The notes: generated by a model not told the origin, from the sequence alone. DNA of 64,000 bases from Petunia secreta (GCA_029990175.1 JARKIP010000033.1:21807001-21871000), one strand, 5' to 3'; shown: positions 22,107 through 34,511, counted from the first letter of the stretch. Translations and numbers: made by a program.

Positions 22107-23458
22107 AAATTAAATGACCTTCTTGAGACGCTTAGGTTCAACTACTTGACTCCTTGTGAACTATTGTGCCTTAGTGCTTAAATTTCCATAGTTGCATCTT
22201 GTTTGATTTAACCGAGAGTTGGAATGAAACCGTCTTTAGTGAACTATTTGCCATGTGTGATGTGAGTTATCTTTTCTTATGTTCCGTGCCGCATATTGAT
22301 GTCTAGAACTTGCCCCGTGTGTGTTCAAAGCAAAATCCTAGGTTTGCTCTAGTCGGGAGATGGTACAGGCGTTTCTTTGCTAAGCCCTTGTAGCCTTGAT
22401 TAGCCTACCCTTTAATGTTATCCTTCTTGAGCCCTTTTGAGCCTATTGACCTTTTTGTTGGCTCCCACATTTCAAGCCTTACCCCTTTTATTCTTAATTA
22501 TCTTCCTTTGAATCCGTACTCCTTAGAGCACTTTAATTGAAATATTTGATTGTTTGTGGAGTTGTGGTTGGAGAAATTAGGGGGGCTTTTGAGTGGAACC
22601 GATGAAAGAAAACAATATGGTGCATTTTGAAAAAAAAAAAAAAAAAGAGAATCATTGGCAAGGTTGAGAAAAATATTGAAAATGAAAAAAAAAATGAAAA
22701 AGTGAAAAATAAAGAAAACAAAAGGAAAAAAAATCTCAATCCTTGCTAGTGTTGTGCAAAAGTAAAGTTGCAAATTGCTTAAATTTGAGAGGGAATTTCT
22801 TGTGTATTTTTGGGTGGTTGTTTGGTTGGTCTTGAGAAGAATTGTAGAAACTAAAAATTGAACGTGATTTATTAAAGTGCTTAGGGAGGTTGTCACTATT
22901 ACCCATATGTATCCTATCAGTCCCTTAGCCTACCTTACAACCTTTTCAAAGTCCTAGTTAATCCCGATTAGAGCAAGCTTACATTAGTGGAGTCCTACAC
23001 TACGGGCAAGCCTATGGTACGTTGTGTGTGGCACGTGAATTTCTTTTTGAGAGCGAGTGAATTCTTCATATATTATGTCTGTCATTTATTCTTGAAATAT
23101 ATCTTTGTGTGATATTTGGGACGCTCTCTTGATTACTTTTAGTGAGGGCACATGGTTTGCGCGAGGTAGGTGAAGTTATTGACTTCTTGGTTGAGTGAAT
23201 GTGTGTGATTTTGTGAAAGCTTGGTTTCATTGAGTCGGTTTTTGAGGTTGAGATTTCTTGAGTGGGTTGCTCTAGTGTTTTGTAATGTGATGAATTTTTT
23301 GGCATGTTGAGGGTCACATGGTATGTATATGCACTTCTCTAATGGTCGGTATCAACCATAATCATAGGTAGAGCTGTTCTATTGAGTGTTGGGATCTAGT
23401 TGGAAAATTAGTTTTTGATGATTGCTCTAGAGCGAGCAAAGGTCTAAGTGTGGGGTAG
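22107..23458 (+). repeat. Internal segment I2, second copy, with polypurine tract
   Basis: Repeats 18096-19458. Ends CTAAGTGTGGGGTAG at the 3' LTR start; this G-rich tract is the likely plus-strand primer. No ORF recognised. Confidence 0.75.
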
Positions 23459-24758
23459 TGATGTTTGGCAATATTTGCCTATTTTACCTTAATATTTCCG
23501 CACATTTTTATACGTTATTCGCCCATTGCACGAAATAATTATGATTGTTGCGCTCACTTATTATGTTTGTGATGTTAGGAATGATTTGGATGAATACGAG
23601 TGAAAACAGAGCGAAGATGGATAAAATCGAGTAAGAATTGATGAACTTAGCTAATTGCGAGATATGACATTAGACGGAAAGCTATGGAGCAAGCTACAAA
23701 TTTGTCATAGCTTCAGGCTTCCAAAAGCCATAGCCATGCGAGGCATGGCTGCAGCTTCAGACTCTCAGACGCCATAACCATGTGAGGCATTCCCCATGGC
23801 TTTCAGTTCTGCGACTCCAACTTTTCCAATTCAGTTTAGGCTTAGGATTAACTTATGGGAAGACTTTGTAAACACTATAAATAGTCTTTTAATTTCGTTT
23901 TTAAGGGAGGTCGAATTTCTAGAGCTAGTTTTGGAGTTCTTACACATTGAACCAATGGTTTAATTCCTTTACTTCATCTATTATAATATTTAATCTTTCT
24001 TCCATGAATTCTTGTGTTGTTATTATGAAAATTAGTAGCTAAACCTATCGTTCTAGGGTTAGAGCAATTACATGAAGGTTGATGTTTGAAAGTTGATTTC
24101 TTCTTATTGGTTTACCAATACGGATTGTTTATTCTCTCTTGAGCCAAATTGTTTGGTTATCAGGGCCCAGTAATTGAACACTATCTACGGTTTACAAGTT
24201 GAACTCGATAGAGGAAACTCATAAATGCAAATAAAAAAGAATAGGGCTTGATTGTGAACCTGGGCATCAGGGAATCGATTTGCGGGCAGGATAGACATAT
24301 ACCTATTCGCCTTGCTTAGCTAAATACAGAGTTCGTTAATGCATGCATGTGATTTAATTCCATAGAAATATAGGCGTTAGAGTAGCTTGCATAGACTCGT
24401 GAAGAATCGACAGGTTTTCATGAATATAATTAACCTATTAGTTAGCAATCTGGGAAATCAAGAAGTAGAATCAACTGAAAAACTCAACTGATTTTTCGTA
24501 GCTCTGATCCTGGACCGTCTCTCTTTTATTGATAACAACCTAGAATTTGCTCTGTTACTTGTTCTCAATTGCTTGCTTTTAATTATTTCATTTAGTAGGT
24601 AAAAATCTCAACCATCATTGAAAAAGATCCCTGAATAATTTTTAGGAAATTATTTGCTAGGATTCAGTCTGAACAATAGTTCTAGTGGGAACGATACTCG
24701 ATTTATCACTTTGTTACTTGTCGACCACGTATACTTGCGTGTGCGTTTGGTAGCAACA
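23459..24758 (+). repeat. 3' LTR of complex A
   Basis: 1300 bp, same ends as 11527-12825 with scattered substitutions, and followed by the second ATATT. Confidence 0.9.
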
Positions 24759-24942
24759 ATATTCAACTTTACTTTTTACTTGTTGTCTCGTTTATCTTTT
24801 AAAATATTTCTTGCCTCGTTGTTTTCTAAAGCTTTTTACTCAGTTCGAATTCAACTTAGCTCGAACATCACTTCGATACAAGCAAATTACCAGCTAAACC
24901 CAATACAATTCGATTGTTGTCCTATCCTGATTTAGGCCAACA
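24759..24942 (+). repeat. 3' LTR of B1, second part
   Basis: Resumes the B LTR at ATATTCAACTTTAC and ends GGCCAACA. AATTG follows at 24944. Confidence 0.85.
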
Positions 24943-24943
24943 C

Positions 24944-26930
24944 AATTGCGCCAAAGTTACCTGCAAATTTTCAAAGGAAAAAGTATTCGCATGTAAATAT
25001 TAACCGGATAAAATCTCCATGTTAATAGCAATTTTCTAGTAGTGATAAATGTTAGAATATCCAGGGAAACCAACTCACAAGATGGAATGGGACTTGAGAG
25101 AAGTCAGCGACTCAGCGAAGACAGAGGCAATAGAGAGTGATGGTCCCTCAACACGACACTATCCGAAATCAACTTACTTTAGCCTCACTCACTAGGCACT
25201 CCTATTACTTAACTAGTTAGAGCCAGGTTGAGGATTGTAGAAGCAAAACACCAAGAGGCTAGAACTCTTCACGACTTCACATGAATTGATCAAAACTAGC
25301 TAAAAGGGAAAAATAGAGAATCTAAAGCAGTGTCTAATCACGTTTTTGAGATAAATAAGAAACAATATAAGCACACCGTAAAAGTTACAAATTTTCAAAG
25401 TAGACGCACACATATTATAAGGCACTCTACATGAATGACAGTTTTTTATAACCTTTGTTCTTTCAATCCTAGAGTCACCAGGTAGTTCTATTCTATATCA
25501 CCTTAGTACTTTTTCGATTTTGGTTTAATCTTTTCTTATTTTTCTCAAAAGTATGGTGCTGTTCCATTTAGCATATCGAAAAGTTTTAATTTTTTTCTGA
25601 ATTTGATCTTAACTTTTAGGGTTAGAATGTATAGGTGACTATAAAATACGGGTACCCTTATTAATACTCCCTCTGTCCCAATTTATGTGGCACTTTTCGC
25701 TTTTCGAGATTCAAACTGTGTGAACTTTGACCAACATTTCAAGACGTATTTTTTCACCAAAATAATATGAGAAAAGTTGTAACTTAAAGTACGTTTCAAG
25801 TAGTTTTCAAAAATATAAATTTTAATGTTAAAATATTGAGTTAATCTAATCCAATTTAGCTTCAAAGTTTAGTCAAATTGACTCTCAAATATCCTACACA
25901 AATTGACATGCCTGAATATGTTCCAGAATAATTGGATTGTTAGGTTTGATATGAGGTGATCGTTTATCCAACTTGATATTGCCTGCTCCTTCTTATATGC
26001 AGAAATTGGAATGACTCCACAGAGAAACAAATAAAGAGAAGTCATTTATGAAGTGAAAAATTGTTTAGCTCATTAATGCAGGTAAAATTTTTCTTCTTCC
26101 CATATAAAGTAAAATCGCCAAGTGTATTCGCTTCTACAGTCCTATTATAGCTTTCAATGTGTAGTATTCATATTAGAGTTTTTAGGCTTAGAATTGATGC
26201 TCATTTTTACTCGTTTGACAAAAATTCATATACTTTTTTCAGGTGGCTATTCGTATTTCAAACAACATATTAGATAATTGAAAACCTTATGTTTTCTCTG
26301 TATTTGCTTCTTTAAATATGCTCTTAGGTAATATTCTATAATACGAAATAAATAAAATCTTCATTTCAAGATGCGGCCGAACCTCTGGTAAGAGTACAAT
26401 GGGAATGGAAACATTTGGCACATACTCAAGATCGAACAATTTCACCACATTGTGTCTGATTGTATGTGTGATAGAATTTACTATACTAGGAATATATAGA
26501 CTACTAGACTACCGGATTTGCTTCACGCTTTCGGGAAAATGACCCTTTGCGTATGCTTGCTTTAGATTTCAGCTTTGTATTAGATAGGCTAAAATTATCA
26601 GGTGTAAATAGTTCATGAATATGTTACAGTATAGACACATGGTAAGTTATCAATCAAATGTACACTTCTTCCCTCTTATTGTTTGGCTTTATTTTTTCTC
26701 CCATGTTGTGTATGTCGAAGTGTCTTTTCTATTTTACTGGGGTGCACGGTATGAGCTGTATTTATCAGCAATCTATATAATTGATTAGTTGAAAGACCGT
26801 TTGTTGATTCAAATTCTCATTCTCAATGACCAGTGAGAACATCCAAGAGTTAAAGAATTCAGAGAGTGCTAAGTGGAGTCAAAGGGATATCAACTTACTA
26901 ATTAGTGGCCAATTAGAACGGGTTATATAG
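24944..26930. other. Flank with a Stowaway-like MITE, no gene seen
   Basis: AT-rich DNA without a recognisable gene. A Stowaway-like piece lies at 25667-25912. The short stretch at 26370-26450 has an exon-like composition but no recognisable domain. Confidence 0.45.
25667..25912. mobile_element. Stowaway-like MITE, one end degraded
   Basis: TA followed by CTCCCTCTGTCCCAATTTAT at 25665, the classic Stowaway terminus. The right end (ACAAATTGACATG) is diverged, so the boundary is approximate. Confidence 0.6.
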
Positions 26931-28261
26931 TGATGTTTGGCATTTTATGCCTATATTTTCTTAATATTTCCTCACGTTTGGATACTTTATTCGCACGTTT
27001 TATAGTTGACGAATGTAATTTTGTACTGATTTTATGTCGTGTGTGTGTAGGTTGTTATGAAGTACAATTGGAGCTTTAAAGAGCATGATCGAGCAAGAAA
27101 AGATTGGAATTTGATTGAGGATTGGATCGAGCACACGAAGGCACAACATGAAGCAAGCTGCGAATGACGGAAACAGAAAAATGGCCTGGCGCCCTAGGTG
27201 GCGCGGCGCGCCCAGCTTGGTGGCGCGGTCTGGAGCGCGGGGCGGGCCGAAGGCGCGTGGATTTCGACGGGTTCTGCTTGGGTGAGCGCGTTCGGGGGCG
27301 CGAGGTGCAAGCTATAGCGCCCATGGAGCGGTTTTAGACTTCCTATTTCGTCTAGGCTTAGGTGTAACTTATCACTAGACCTTTGTAAACCCTATAAATA
27401 CTCTTTTACTTAGTTTTTAGAAGGAGTTCAAATTTTGGAGCAAATTGAAGAGCTCATAACATTTTGAACAAGGGTTTTTCTTCCTTCCATTAATCTATTA
27501 CATCATTATTTCGTTATTTCATCAAATCATTGCCTTGCGATTATGAGTATGCGTGGCTAAATCTTACGTTCTAGGGTTAGAGTATTTCATGAAAGTTGAT
27601 GTTTGAAGATTGAATTCCATATATTGAATCCCACAACGGATTACTTATTCTTTCTTGATTTCACTTGTTTAATTGTCAGGGCCCGATAATTAGGCATTAT
27701 CTATGGTTTTTAGGTTGAACTCGAAAGAGAGAATTTGTGAACGCAATAAGAAAGAGTAGGGCTAAATTGTGAACCCGAGAATCGGGGAACCAAAATGTGA
27801 GTAGGATAGACATATACTTGCTCGACTAGCTTAACTAATTACAGAATTCGTTAATGCGTACACGTGATTCAACCCATAGACATATAGAGATTGGAGTAGC
27901 CTGCATAGACCGTGAAGAATCGAAAGGTTTTCACGGGTACATTTAATCTGTTAGTTAGTAATCCGGAATTTAAGAAGGGAATCAATTGGAAAACTCAACT
28001 GGATTGTTCGTAACTATGATCCTGGACCGTCTCCTTAATACTGATAACAACCTTTTGCTCCATTGTTTGAATTCACTTTTACCCTCTTAATTGATGTTCT
28101 TTAGTTAGCTAAGTCATCACTATCGGAAAAAGATCCCTGGATAGTTAGTTAGAAATTATTTGTTAGGAGTCCAGTCTGAATAGTCCTCGTGAGAACGATA
28201 CTTGACTTATCACTTTATTACTTGTCAACCACGTATACTTGCGTGTGCGTTGGGAGCAACA
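26931..28261 (+). mobile_element. Solo LTR related to families A and C
   Basis: TGATGTTTGGCATTTTATGC to TGGGAGCAACA, 1331 bp, with TATAG before and CATAG after (4 of 5 bases equal). There is no PBS after it and no partner LTR, so it looks like the product of LTR-LTR recombination. It shares the TATA box (27393-27400), the GGACCGTCTC segment and the terminal ACGTATACTTGCGTGTGCG with A. The zone 27180-27330 is unusually GC-rich. Confidence 0.8.
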
Positions 28262-29190
28262 CATAGCAGGGAACTCTCAATTTTATAATGAATGGTGACT
28301 ATATCAAGGTAATCAGATCTTAGAAACACAAGCAGTAAAAAACGAATTAATATTATGGAAAATAAAAATAAGAATAGATTTTAATTATAATAATAAAAAT
28401 TATTTTGAATATTCAAACAGGAAGAAGGAAATTCGGAGTCCTAAGTGAATGTGTGTGAGCAAAAATCAAAATACTACGGTGTCGCCTCCCAAGAACGGCG
28501 AAATTACAATGTATAAAGAATAGAGAAGAAGATTACATTCAAGAATCTCAATTCTTGATAACATGCAATTGGTCAAGTCCAATTAATCCTACAAAAGGAA
28601 CTTAATGTCTGCTATAAATATTGCCCAGTACTTTAAGTTTTGAGGTCGAATCCCACCGAGAATACGTGATTATTTCTAGCTAAGTTTCAAATTCATGATA
28701 TTTCATAAGTGTGTGTACATTGTAATACTGCTTTCAATTGTAGACGAGAACATGGGAAAATTAGATCACATTCATATGAATTTCTTTGGTCTTTATTTCT
28801 GTTACTTGCTTGATTCATGTTTAGATTTATCTTTACATATGGAGGTTCAATGTTAGATCTAACTTCAATGATCTTCTTTACAATACAGATAGTTTGATTT
28901 TTTAATAGCTTTTAATGTGCCGAACAAGTAGTTGTACTTTTCTCTTAGAGTACAATGGACAGATTGCATCTTGATCGAAAACGAATAATTTTTTGCAATT
29001 TCGTTGCGTAGGTTATCTCAAATCCCAAAACTATAATTTTCTGACTATACCTTTTTTTTTTAAGACTGCTCATTTGTTATATCCAAATAAGGAACTTACT
29101 TCTCCAATTTAGGTAGTAAAACGCTTAATAAATTGGGAAAGTTTGATTGTTCTTCAGAAGAAAGACATTTAACCACATTTTAATTTTTTA
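28262..29190. other. AT-rich stretch, no gene seen
   Basis: No long frame, LTR end or inverted repeat recognised. It could be the body of the Helitron-like element that ends at 29223. Confidence 0.4.
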
Positions 29191-29195
29191 CATAA

Positions 29196-29224
29196 CCGCG
29201 CGAAGTGCGGCAATATTAACTAGT
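29196..29224 (+). mobile_element. Helitron-like 3' terminus
   Basis: Hairpin CCGCGC-GAA-GTGCGG (29196-29210), then 9 nt, then CTAG (29220-29223) and T. A GC-rich hairpin shortly before CTRR, with insertion before T, is the Helitron 3' signature. The 5' TC end was not found. Confidence 0.6.
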
Positions 29225-29255
29225 TTCTTATAATGTTGAACCCAATATTTTTAAC

Positions 29256-29955
29256 CAGTATTTTTAAAGGCGTATGAGAGGCGGGCTTTGAGGCGACCTT
29301 CAGGGCGGGGCGTAACAAAAATATTTCGAGGCAATCCGGTCGGCCCCGAAAACTTTTCAAAATAAAATTAAAAATGCTAAATAAAGTCTTTAATTCTCAG
29401 AACTTAACCTAGTTCTACACAAAATTAATTTAAAAGAATCTTATTTGCTACCTTTCGAAGCCCGGCTATTCAAATTTAGCATTAAATTTTTTTTTTTATT
29501 ATCTGCTTTTACGCGCTAACTGATATAGTGTTCCAAAATGAGTTTCTTTCCTTCTACAGTTGATACTTGTGTCTTTCTGCGCGAATCTATTCATGAGTTG
29601 GTTCACACTTTTAAATCTATAATTACAAGCCAAAAAGAATGAAAATAATTTAGTTAATTACTTAAAGATTGTATTATCCATTTTGTTTCTTAGAAGTTGA
29701 TGTAAATATGATTGACATTTTTTTGCAAACTTATTTAGATGAAGAAGTTCTATATGTATATTTTCTATAATATTTTTATAATTTAATCTTTTTTGGTGAT
29801 TTATGTTTTTTTTTAATTATTTATTTTTATTATATTTAATTATAAATTATTAAAAAATAAAGATTCATAGGACCTTCGCACAGCACCTCGGGGCATTCGC
29901 TTCGCCCTATATTATGTAAAAAGCCTCGCATCATGCCCCGCCCGTGAAAACACTG
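29256..29955. mobile_element. hAT-like inverted-repeat element
   Basis: Left end CAGTATTTTTAAAGGCG; right end, reverse complemented, CAGTGTTTTCACGGGCG: 13 of 17 positions match. GC-rich subterminal stretches at both ends surround an AT-rich core. No transposase and no clean 8-bp target duplication. Confidence 0.5.
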
Positions 29956-30250
29956 TAAGTCATATGTTTGCACGATTAATGCACAAACATTGTGAGAAAA
30001 GAGTCTCAGTGGCAAGGCATTTTATGAGTGTTTCGCCTCGGAGCGATTTTTGAGCGAGCCCCAATTTGAATTTTAAAACAATGTCTTTAACTGCAGCACC
30101 ATGTTGACAGCATGATTGTATTTTGCTGCATTCATGAGATAAGATCTCTTGAGTATCATTACAAAAGGGAAGAAACAAAGAGAAAAGAAAAATTAACTAA
30201 GTTTTAATACACTGGAAGTTTATTATCAAACATGATACTTGATAATTTGT

Positions 30251-31766
30251 TTACAGTGAATGAAGCATGATTTGAATACCATGTTTAGGCCAGAGGCCCA
30301 TAACCAAAGTAGGAAAGTGACGATAATTTGGTGAAACAGTGAACCTATAACGTTGTAGGATCATACATAATGCTATCTTCACCTCCATATAGGCAAAATT
30401 AAAGCTAACACATTTTCGAAGACCAAAGCCAAATGATAGGAAGGCCATCAATTGGTCCCTTGTTGCTTTAGCCACCCCTTCAGCAAATCTCTCTAGTTTG
30501 AAAAGATGAGTATCTTCTCCCCATATTTCACTGTTTGATGAACGGCTAAGGAGACAATATATACTTCCATCCCTGCTGGAAGTCTCAGTTCTCCCAATTT
30601 TATATTTCTTTTCACCTTTATGTGAAGAAAGACCAATGGTGGATAAAGTCTTAAAGCCTCATTTAGTATCATACCCACCTACAAGCAACAATTTTAAGGA
30701 TTAGAACTTCATGGCTAATTAGGAGAGGAAATGGGGTAGACCAATGCCTTCTTGGTCTCAAATTGTATCGCTTTGAATTTAACTCAAACTGTATTATCCA
30801 TCCAAATCTATTCAAAATAGGACATGTTCAACTGTGAATATATTCATGATGGGTCAACTTGAATTGCTTCCATTGATCCATCTAATTGCTTGGGTCTGTT
30901 TAGGCTATCTAGCTCAAATTGACTCATAAGAATTATTGCCAAAATTTTAAGTGAAAGAATGATTTTGAATTAGCTGGATTGGTTATATAACACGTTGTTT
31001 AGTTGGTTCCACCTATCTTGACCCAAGTAAACTTTGGACGTGTTAAATCATCATTCATAACCAGCTCAAATTTAGGTTAACCTTAGGTGTAACATTCATT
31101 CGGATGCACTTAAAGAATAATTTTAAGAGAAAATTGGGTCCTTATCGTCTTTAGCCTTGAAATGCTTTCTATATTTGTATTTCCTTGGCCGAGCATTTTA
31201 AGAACTTCATTTCTTGCTGTGTCTTGCCAATCCGTATTGACCGCTAGGAGAAGAATACTCCAGCTTAACACACTTCTTACTGTTTCATGTCCAGCAAAAT
31301 AGAATGTCTTGCATTTTTCTATGATTTCAACCACTGAGATTCTTTTATTCTGATCAGTGTTGTGGTGACTCTCCATGAGTGATCAAAGAAAATCACTTCC
31401 AAAGTTATCTGATTGTCCTGCCTTAGCTTTGTCTTCTCTTTGCTTCATGATTCCCACGAGGGAGTCAGCGAAAGCTTGAAGGATATGGTCTGCTGCTTCT
31501 AACTCATGAGATGACTTGAAAAATTTACTGTAGAGATTCAAGAGAAACTAGCTATTTAATAAAGTGATTAAATGAATGTTGAAGTAAATCAAAGATGTTT
31601 CTAGCAATGCATACTCGGCAATAATTTTATAACATGTTAAAACTATTTCGTCCAACATATGGTACATCGTTTTCCCAGTTAAGTAATCGCTTCCAAAAAC
31701 AGATTTTGAGATGATCTCCAAGCTCAAAAGCTTGAATTCTTCAAACACTTAAATATCTTTGCCTTC
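30251..31766 (-). pseudogene. Cytochrome P450 pseudogene, copy 2, truncated by element E
   Basis: Aligns with 1-1519 (base 1 corresponds to about 30274). It holds exon 4 (30251-30678, stop TAA at 30251-30253) and the 3' part of exon 3 (31146-31766). Motifs: FAGHET, intact EALRLYPP (ExxR), haem loop FGFGLRKCVS in which the Gly after Cys-Val is Ser. Its lesions differ from copy 1: TGA at 31383-31385, a small deletion after LAVHQ, and splice donor GT changed to AT at 31144-31145. The TAA stop and the last 24 nt show what lies just beyond base 1 in copy 1. The 5' exons are absent after the copia insertion. Confidence 0.85.
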
Positions 31767-32180
31767 TGTTGGATTTATCTGAATAAAAGAGTCCACCCAT
31801 AAAGAGGTGCTCTTAATTTCTATCAAGGTAAAAGATATGTTACCTGATAGAGTCCTACAAGAGGACAGCTACTGTATTATACAGTTATAAATACAGTAGT
31901 AATAGGATCAGATAAACATATTGATTTCTCTACAGCTCTTCCTACTCTCTACTAAATAATTTAGGTATTTAGACTGTGGATAAAGGGGTTGATCCGTCAA
32001 GTACGTGATAACTACCGACAGCCAGTAATTCCAGCCACGGTACAAGATCCTACCGCTTCCGCTCATAAGGAGAACAAGTAAGTTCTCATAGTTGTCAATG
32101 GTGACAACTATGAGACCTAGAGCTTAAAAGTCCAATATCTGCTTGAAGAGCAAGAGGCTCTGGAGGAAATTAACATCGTC

Positions 32181-33339
32181 ATGGATGAGCCTGAGGAAGG
32201 CACCACGGCTCAGCATAGGCGTGACCGTGCGGCTTATGACGCTTGCAAAAAGAAAGACTCCTTGGCTCACATTACGTTGCTGAGCACCTTAGATTATGAT
32301 ATCTTAAGGGAATTTAAGGATCACCAAAGAGCTATGGGTCTTTGGCTTGCTTTGAAGAACAGGTTTGGTACTTGTTCTATTGAAAGATGCTGGTCATGTG
32401 TTGACCGATGAGCAACAAGTTCAAGCTGTCATACGGTCCTTACCTAATTCTTGGGATCATATGAAGATGCATTTGACCCACAATCAGCTAATCAAGACTC
32501 TGGAAGATGTCCGGAGATCTCTTGAGCTTGAAGAGGATCGACTTAAGGCTGTTAAGCCAACAACTGAGTTGCATATGGACACATCCTTTAAGGCCAAAGG
32601 TGGCTCAAAGAAAAAGAATTGGGTTAAGAAAAGAGGACCAACTCAGTCTCAGCCTGCTAAAAGAGCAAGGGCAGAACAACAAGGCAATAACAAATGTCCC
32701 AAAAGTGTAAATGTTGCAAAGGTGAAATGCTTTAACTGTGACAAAAAGGGTCACTATGCTAAGGATTGCTCTGAGCCTCCTAGAAAGGTATTTCACAAAA
32801 CTCAAACTAGTGAACTTTGTGTTTCTAGTTCAGTGTTTTTGACTGAATCTAATCCTTTGTGGATTGTAGACTCGGGAGCAACGGACCACATAACGAGGGA
32901 ACTCAATTCTTTTATGGAGTTTCGGCTTATTTCACGTGGAACAAAATGGATTTATGTGGGCAACAAAAATAAAGTTGTTGTTGAAGGGATCAATACATGC
33001 AAGTTAGTCTTGCGTGGTGGTCGACACCTACTACTACATGATTTCATCTATGCTCCAGGAATTCGCCGGAATATTATTTCTATTATTGTTTTGCTTAGAC
33101 TTGGCTTTAGCTTGTTTGTCCATGACAATTCTGTCAAATTGACTTTAGGTTCAACTTTATTTGGTTTTGGTCATGTGACCGGAGGTTTTATTATTATGGA
33201 TTTGGATTATGATTCATTTAATAATACTGCTAGTTTTTCTATGTTTGCTTCATCACATAAATATGATAGTGATGTAAACATATGGCATGGTAGACTTGGT
33301 CATATTAGCCAGCAAAGAATGCAAAGGTTAGCAAAATAA
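32181..33339 (+). pseudogene. gag: E gag and protease
   Basis: Opens MDEPEEGTTAQHRRD, shifts frame near 32370-32410, then continues with copia gag sequence. A complete CX2CX4HX4C zinc knuckle, CFNCDKKGHYAKDC, lies at 32727-32770, followed by the protease site WIVDSGATDHI (32861-32893). Pre-integrase HGRLGHISQQRMQ ends the frame at a TAA (33337-33339). The frame between is otherwise open. Confidence 0.8.
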
Positions 33340-34155
33340 GGTTTGCTTACTGGCATTGAACATGTGGAATTATCCACTTTTGAAAATTGTCTAGCAGGAA
33401 AATCTGCAAGAAAACCCTTCAGTAAAGCGACTAGAGCTGAATATCCCTTGCAATTAGTCCATTCGGACATATGTGGGCCTATGAATGTCAGGCTAGGCAT
33501 GGAGCGTACTATTTCATCACATTTATAGATGACTACACTCGTTTCGATTATGTCTATTTAATTTCTCACAAATCAGAAGCAATAAGTTGTTTCCAACGCT
33601 ATATGAGCTTAGTGGAAAATCAATTAGACAAGAAGATAAAAGTTCTTCGAACTGACCGAGGTTGAGAGTACTTGTCAACTCAATTTAACGAGTTATGTGA
33701 TGGAAAGGGAATTGTTCATCAGTTGACTATCCCAAATACTCCACAACAAAATGGCGAATAGGACGCTTCTAGAAATGGTTAGGTCAATGATGGCACAAGC
33801 TAACCTCCCAATTAGTTATTGGGGTGATGCATTGCTTACTGCTACCTATGTACTTAACCGAGTGCCTACAAAATCAGTTGAAACCACTCCATATGAGTTG
33901 TGGACTGGAAGAGCACCCAACCTAAGTATATTGAGACCTTGGGGTTGCGCTGCCTATACACATGATTCTTCCTACAAACATGGAAAATTAGGCCCGAGAG
34001 GAAAGAAAAGTATCTTTATAAGATACTCAGAAACCTCTAAGGGTTATGTGTTTATAGGTCAGCAAGACAGTGGGTGCGTAACTGAGTTTGAATCACGAGA
34101 TGTCAAATTCTTAGAGGATGAGTTTCCTAAAAAGGGAGAGGTAGGTCAGACCTAA
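33340..34155 (+). pseudogene. E integrase, catalytic Glu deleted
   Basis: Pieces: LVHSDICGPM (first catalytic Asp region), FITFIDDYTRF, then VLRTDRG with TGA in the place of Gly/Ser before EY (second Asp), then TPQQNGE. The usual NGVAERxNRTLLE segment is short here and resumes as NRTLLEMVRSMM, so the Glu of the D-D-E triad is gone with a frameshift. The C-terminal part (PYELWTGRAPNLSILRPWGC) is open to 34155. Confidence 0.8.
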
Positions 34156-34157
34156 CC

Positions 34158-34511
34158 TTGTTTGAGATAGAGGATCAAGATGTACAAAGATCACTTCATT
34201 CGAGTGGGAGAAATTTAACTGATGATGAATTAGTTTCACATCAAACACCTCCTTCATCATCGGATGCGAATGTAAGTAATCATTTGACATCAAATAGTGA
34301 CCAAATGGATCTTGTTCCAAGTGGGAGCGAGATGGTTACTTATCTTGTTCCAAGTGGGAGCAGGATAGACGTTCTTGATCCAAGTGGGAGCAACGTTGAT
34401 CCAAATGGAAACAACGAAGAAGAATCACAAAAAGGACGCTACGTAAAAAGATTCCCCGTCGACGATTTGATGTCGACGGTGCTGAACTTTTTATATTGTT
34501 CTTACAACTAG
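34158..34511 (+). pseudogene. E linker with tandem PSGS units
   Basis: Between integrase and RT. It contains repeats of CCAAGTGGGAGC at about 34317-34396, encoding V/D-PSGS units. Low-complexity linkers here are usual in copia. Confidence 0.55.

Larger units (their letters stand above)
11527..24758 (+). mobile_element. Complex A: family-A LTR element with inverted internal blocks
   Basis: Outer LTRs 11527-12825 and 23459-24758 (1299 and 1300 bp), flanked by ATATT on both sides (11522-11526 and 24759-24763). The 10.6-kb interior is a mosaic of one element's parts. Plus strand: ORF region and first copy of segment I1 (14811-16215). Minus: ORF 3' end (16216-16693). Plus: second I1 copy (16694-18095), I2 (18096-19458) and the first 40 nt of an LTR. 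Minus: ORF, PBS and an LTR (19501-22101). Plus: second I2 copy (22107-23458). No RT, RNase H or integrase is present. It looks like concatenated or template-switched copies, or nested self-insertion with rearrangement. Confidence 0.8.
5313..24943 (+). mobile_element. Element B1: Tat-like gypsy LTR retrotransposon without recognisable pol, split by element A
   Basis: Left LTR at 5314-5881 and right LTR at 11138-11526 plus 24759-24942, the latter split by the A complex. AATTG flanks both ends (5308-5312 and 24944-24948), so this looks like one original insertion. Order: LTR, PBS, gag, protease, noncoding, antisense ORF, polypurine tract, LTR. The RT, RNase H and integrase expected between protease and antisense ORF are not recognisable; the gap from the protease end to the antisense ORF is only about 0.5 kb. 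An antisense ORF between pol and 3' LTR is known from Tat/Ogre/Grande-type elements. I infer a non-autonomous derivative. Confidence 0.8.

Noticed and set aside
26370..26450. Possible host exon
   Set aside because: Short, no domain and no convincing splice context.
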